In this document: one piece after another, positions 63,153 to 64,000 of the stretch | How the letters are laid out: the number at the start of each line of letters is the position of its first letter | How positions within the stretch are numbered: the first letter of the stretch is position 1 | NCBI RefSeq assembly: GCF_011390835.1 | Contig: NZ_JAABRQ010000011.1 | Location: forward strand, 1 to 64,000 | Length of the DNA: 64,000 nt | Origin: Hydrogenophaga sp. | GTDB lineage: Bacteria > Pseudomonadota > Gammaproteobacteria > Burkholderiales > Burkholderiaceae_C | Direction: 5' to 3' | Notes under the pieces: model-generated | What the model saw: the letters and a program-made list of their open reading frames with translations, nothing else | Databases searched by the model: none | Told to the model about the DNA's origin: nothing | Position numbers and translations under genes: made by a program

Positions 63153-64000
63153 ATGAGCTTCATTCAGGATTTCGACGAGTACGGGGCGTGGCGCAAGCAG
63201 TTTGCTCTGCGGCTCAAGCTCTTGTCCGAGTGGCTGATCGATCACGACCTCATGCAGCCAGGCGTGCGCGATCGCCTGGAGCAACTGCACGCCGAGGTCA
63301 AGAGCGACAAGATCATGGTGGCCTTTGTCGCCGAGTTCTCGCGCGGCAAATCCGAGCTGATCAATGCGGTGTTTTTCGCCGGCTATGGCCGACGTATCAT
63401 GCCGGCGAGCGCGGGGCGGACCACCATGTGCCCCACCGAGCTGGCCTACGACGCCGAGATTCCGCCCTGCTTGCGCTTGCTACCGATCGAGACGCGTTTG
63501 CAACCCCAGTCGCTGCTGGACTGGCGCAATGCACCCAACAAATGGGAGCGGGTCGATCTTGATGTGAACGATCCCAAGCAGCTGGCCAAGGCGATCCAGA
63601 AGGTGGCCGAAGTCCGTCGCGTCAGCCGGGCCGAAGCGGCTTCACTGGGTTTCTGGAACGAAGAGACACCGGAAGACAACCCGCTGCCCGGGCCGGACGG
63701 GTTGATCGAGGTGCCGAAATGGCGCCACGCTCTGATCAATATGGCGCACCCGCTGCTCAAGCAGGGCTTAGTGATCCTGGACACGCCCGGACTCAACGCC
63801 ATCGGCGCCGAGCCTGAACTCACGGTGAGCCTGCTGCCGCAGGCGCACGCGGTGGTGTTCATCCTTGCGGCCGACACCGGCGTGACCAAGTCCGACCTGA
63901 CCATCTGGCGCCAGCACCTGGCCGCCCTGGGCGAAGGGCGCGAGTCGCGGCTGGTGGTACTCAACAAGATCGACACTATGTGGGATGCCCTGAGTACACC
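63153..64000 (+). CDS. dynamin-like GTPase (5' part, runs off the window)
   Basis: The frame from the ATG at 63153 is open to the window end (282 codons seen). It encodes a dynamin-family G domain: P-loop AEFSRGKSELINAVFF (residues about 60-75; the first Gly of GxxxxGKS is Ala), a switch Thr region in PASAGRTTMCPTELAY, G3 LDTPGLNAIG and G4 VVLNKIDTMWD. Bacterial dynamin-like proteins remodel membranes. It is the only gene in the window seen partly. Confidence 0.82.
   Translation, partial: MSFIQDFDEYGAWRKQFALRLKLLSEWLIDHDLMQPGVRDRLEQLHAEVKSDKIMVAFVAEFSRGKSELINAVFFAGYGRRIMPASAGRTTMCPTELAYDAEIPPCLRLLPIETRLQPQSLLDWRNAPNKWERVDLDVNDPKQLAKAIQKVAEVRRVSRAEAASLGFWNEETPEDNPLPGPDGLIEVPKWRHALINMAHPLLKQGLVILDTPGLNAIGAEPELTVSLLPQAHAVVFILAADTGVTKSDLTIWRQHLAALGEGRESRLVVLNKIDTMWDALST

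Overview
The window is GC-rich chromosomal DNA of a betaproteobacterium, most likely a Burkholderiales member of the Comamonadaceae (Hydrogenophaga or Variovorax-like). The reasons are the conserved block ftsY / two M16 peptidases / rsmD / coaD / YfhL-type ferredoxin / pth / rplY / prs / tRNA-Gln / ispE / lolB / mutM at the right end, the many ATGA stop-start overlaps, and the general style of the proteins. No insertion sequence, prophage or CRISPR array was seen.

Left part (1-11263): a frameshifted, internally shortened vanadium haloperoxidase; an SGNH hydrolase; an aldehyde dehydrogenase whose usual catalytic Glu is Gln; an NnrU-like membrane protein; a PQQ-dependent sugar dehydrogenase; an ATP-grasp protein; and a patatin-like lipoprotein. 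A divergent pair (short-chain dehydrogenase and secreted alpha/beta hydrolase) follows. It is separated by two inverted copies of a MerR-type promoter/operator, and a MerR-family regulator lies just downstream.

Central part (11631-23102), the most interesting region: a compact thiol/selenol-imidazole locus. A long minus-strand operon encodes a PhnD-like binding protein, an ATPase, two PhnE-like permeases, an SMR transporter, a SAM methyltransferase, an EgtB homologue and a secreted YHS protein. Divergently there is egtD (hercynine synthesis) and a DUF302 protein, then senA (minus) and senB-selD/senC (plus). EgtD + SelD + SenB + SenA together make a complete selenoneine pathway (hercynine, selenophosphate, selenosugar, C-Se bond). 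The EgtB homologue supplies the sulfur branch (ergothioneine). The ABC transporter is a strong candidate for the dedicated importer. The start codons of senA and senB lie in one CATG palindrome.

23227-42448: outer-membrane phospholipase A; a methyltransferase-like membrane protein; an HAD dehalogenase; ChrA overlapping an FAD oxidoreductase of the type fused to SelD elsewhere, with a DUF4399 gene that has lost its signal peptide; DUF3047, DUF547 and a VTT-mercuric-reductase-like fusion, divergent from an APH-like kinase and a fused two-domain glycosyltransferase (the 'rSAM/selenodomain-associated' transferase families); a P-type ATPase; a MATE pump; a pseudouridine synthase; an SMP-30 protein; a lower-GC patch with a gene broken by an in-frame TAG; and an LprI-like protein.

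42456-50737: a ynjBCDF-like ABC transporter operon, then a bufferin (copper-buffering RiPP) operon (DUF2282 precursor, DUF692 MNIO enzyme, DUF2063 partner, DoxX). Next come a TlpA-like thioredoxin and an ECF sigma / zinc-finger anti-sigma pair. Similar ECF-like promoter motifs precede the bufferin and TlpA genes.

50734-64000: housekeeping genes (ftsY, M16 pair, rsmD, coaD, ferredoxin, pth, rplY, prs, tRNA-Gln, ispE, lolB, TPR protein, mutM) and the 5' part of a dynamin-like GTPase gene cut by the window end.
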